Assembly: GCF_019297835.1 (NCBI RefSeq)
Contig: NZ_CP079203.1
Span: 1 to 64,000 of the forward strand
Origin: Sphingomonas sanguinis
GTDB lineage: Bacteria; Pseudomonadota; Alphaproteobacteria; Sphingomonadales; Sphingomonadaceae
DNA: 64,000 nucleotides
Direction: 5' to 3'
Shown here: in pieces, positions 63,198-64,000 of the stretch
How the letters are laid out: each line of letters opens with the position of its first letter
Numbering within the stretch: position 1 is the stretch's first letter
Notes under the pieces: model-generated
Database searches by the model: none
What the model saw: the letters and a program-made list of their open reading frames with translations, nothing else
What the model was told of the DNA's origin: nothing
Made by a program: the position numbers and the translations under genes

Positions 63198-64000
63198 ATG
63201 GTTCCGTCAACCCGCGACGCGCTTAACTCTCGTTCTGACCACGGTGCCGTCCTCATCAGCGGTGCAAGCTTTGCCGGTTTAGCCACCGCCTATGGGTTGA
63301 GGCGGCTTGGCTATCGGGTCATCATCATTGAGGCGGCACCGGGGTTGCGACGTGGTGGCACACCCGTCGACATCGAAGGTGAGACGATCGATATCTTGAA
63401 GAGGATGGGCCTCATCGACCATGTCAGGGCCAAGGCGCTGCCGTCTCGCCGGTTTGCGTTCAAGAATGCGGATGATTCCACTCTGGGTTCGATGGGAGTT
63501 GGAGGCGATCAAGCCTCGGAGGTAAGGTACGAAATCCATCGCGATGACCTGCTGGACATCTTGTTCAATGCGGTGGCGGACGATGTCGAGCTGCTGTTCG
63601 GCCGGTCGATCACGGGGCTCGTCGAGCGCGCGGACGGGGTAGCGGTGACCCTAGACAACGGCGAGCGGCGTGACGTCGCCTTGGTCGTCGGGTGCGACGG
63701 CAACCGGTCGAATACGCGGCGGCTGGTATTCGGCGGTGGCGATCAGTTCACCCATTTCATGGGCGGGTATTTCTTTCTGAAAGTCGTGCCGGAGACCGGG
63801 TTGCTTCCCGCCGATACGACGGAGGTTTTCCGGACACCCGGGCGGATGGCGATGCTCAACGGCTACGATGATCGTACGGACATCGGCTTCGGTTTCCGGA
63901 CGGAGAACGAGATCGCCTATGATTATCGCGATCGGGCGCAGCAGCGGCGGTTGATCGAGGACCAGGTCGGCGATCTCGGCTGGAAGGTGCCGGCCATGCT
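63198..64000 (+). CDS. FAD-dependent monooxygenase, truncated by the window end
   Basis: The first 267 codons of a class A flavoprotein monooxygenase, open to the right edge. The FAD motif reads VLISGASFAGLATAYGLRRL (GxSFAG variant), Arg/Gly follow in RRGGTPVDIEGETIDILKRM, and the DG motif is VVGCDGNRSNTRR. This form is common among TetX-like and antibiotic or aromatic hydroxylases. ATG at 63198 follows TTTTGGAGATGCCC with GGAG in good position. It is divergent from a TetR gene that probably represses it. Substrate unknown. Confidence 0.88.
   Translation, partial: MVPSTRDALNSRSDHGAVLISGASFAGLATAYGLRRLGYRVIIIEAAPGLRRGGTPVDIEGETIDILKRMGLIDHVRAKALPSRRFAFKNADDSTLGSMGVGGDQASEVRYEIHRDDLLDILFNAVADDVELLFGRSITGLVERADGVAVTLDNGERRDVALVVGCDGNRSNTRRLVFGGGDQFTHFMGGYFFLKVVPETGLLPADTTEVFRTPGRMAMLNGYDDRTDIGFGFRTENEIAYDYRDRAQQRRLIEDQVGDLGWKVPAM

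Overview
The window looks like a chromosomal segment of a Sphingomonas-type alphaproteobacterium. The evidence is strong GC bias at third codon positions, LexA boxes of the alphaproteobacterial GTTC-N7-GTTC type, an imuA-imuB-dnaE2 mutasome, a large TonB-dependent receptor next to flavin-dependent halogenase-like genes, and many four-base stop/start overlaps. It carries about 60 protein genes, one intact IS3-family element, and no rRNA, tRNA or CRISPR array that I could see.

Region 1 (0-12 kb) is a DNA-damage island. The minus-strand imuA-imuB-dnaE2 operon sits under a perfect LexA box and ends in a small unknown ORF. A plus-strand group encodes a zinc-ribbon protein, an SRAP/HMCES-type protein and a metallo-beta-lactamase-fold hydrolase. 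A second perfect LexA box precedes dinB, an AlkB-like dioxygenase and a DEDDh exonuclease fused to a BRCT domain. A truncated zinc-type alcohol dehydrogenase, divergent from an HxlR regulator, opens the window.

Region 2 (12.5-30 kb) is an aromatic-compound supercluster. One eleven-gene minus-strand operon, catBCA-benABCD-pcaIJDF, encodes every step from benzoate through catechol and 3-oxoadipate to succinyl-CoA and acetyl-CoA. An aryl-alcohol/benzaldehyde dehydrogenase pair feeds it from the other side. Two tandem LysR paralogues lie at its head, with a perfect ATAC-N7-GTAT site between catB and the first. An OmpW-like outer-membrane protein, an alpha/beta hydrolase and a salicylate-hydroxylase-like monooxygenase follow. 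The block between 12.7 and 27.06 kb is bracketed by two diverged copies of a 143-bp leader, the first attached to a decayed OmpW start.

Region 3 (30-32.4 kb) is a decay zone. It holds a gene fragment and an IS3-family element (4-bp target duplication TGCT) inserted into a small two-helix membrane-protein gene whose frame is exactly restored if the insertion is removed in silico.

Region 4 (32.4-53.3 kb) looks like a galacto(gluco)mannan utilisation locus. It contains a minus-strand operon of CE2/SGNH esterase, polysaccharide deacetylase, type B carboxylesterase and GH5. It also has a cupin_8/JmjC protein, three halogenase-family flavoproteins divergent from a TonB-dependent receptor, a ROK repressor, another SGNH esterase, and a GH3-GH5-GH27 series.

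Region 5 (53.4-57 kb) is an arsenic operon, arsR-arsC-acr3-(arsN)-arsH, with a nonsense codon in the arsN-like gene. Region 6 (56.7-64 kb) has an HxlR/SDR pair, a zinc-homeostasis locus (two divergent COG0523 GTPases, DUF1826, Zur), an NTF2-like protein, and a TetR regulator divergent from a truncated FAD monooxygenase. Four intergenic gaps in regions 5 and 6 carry copies of an unnamed 59-bp repeat.
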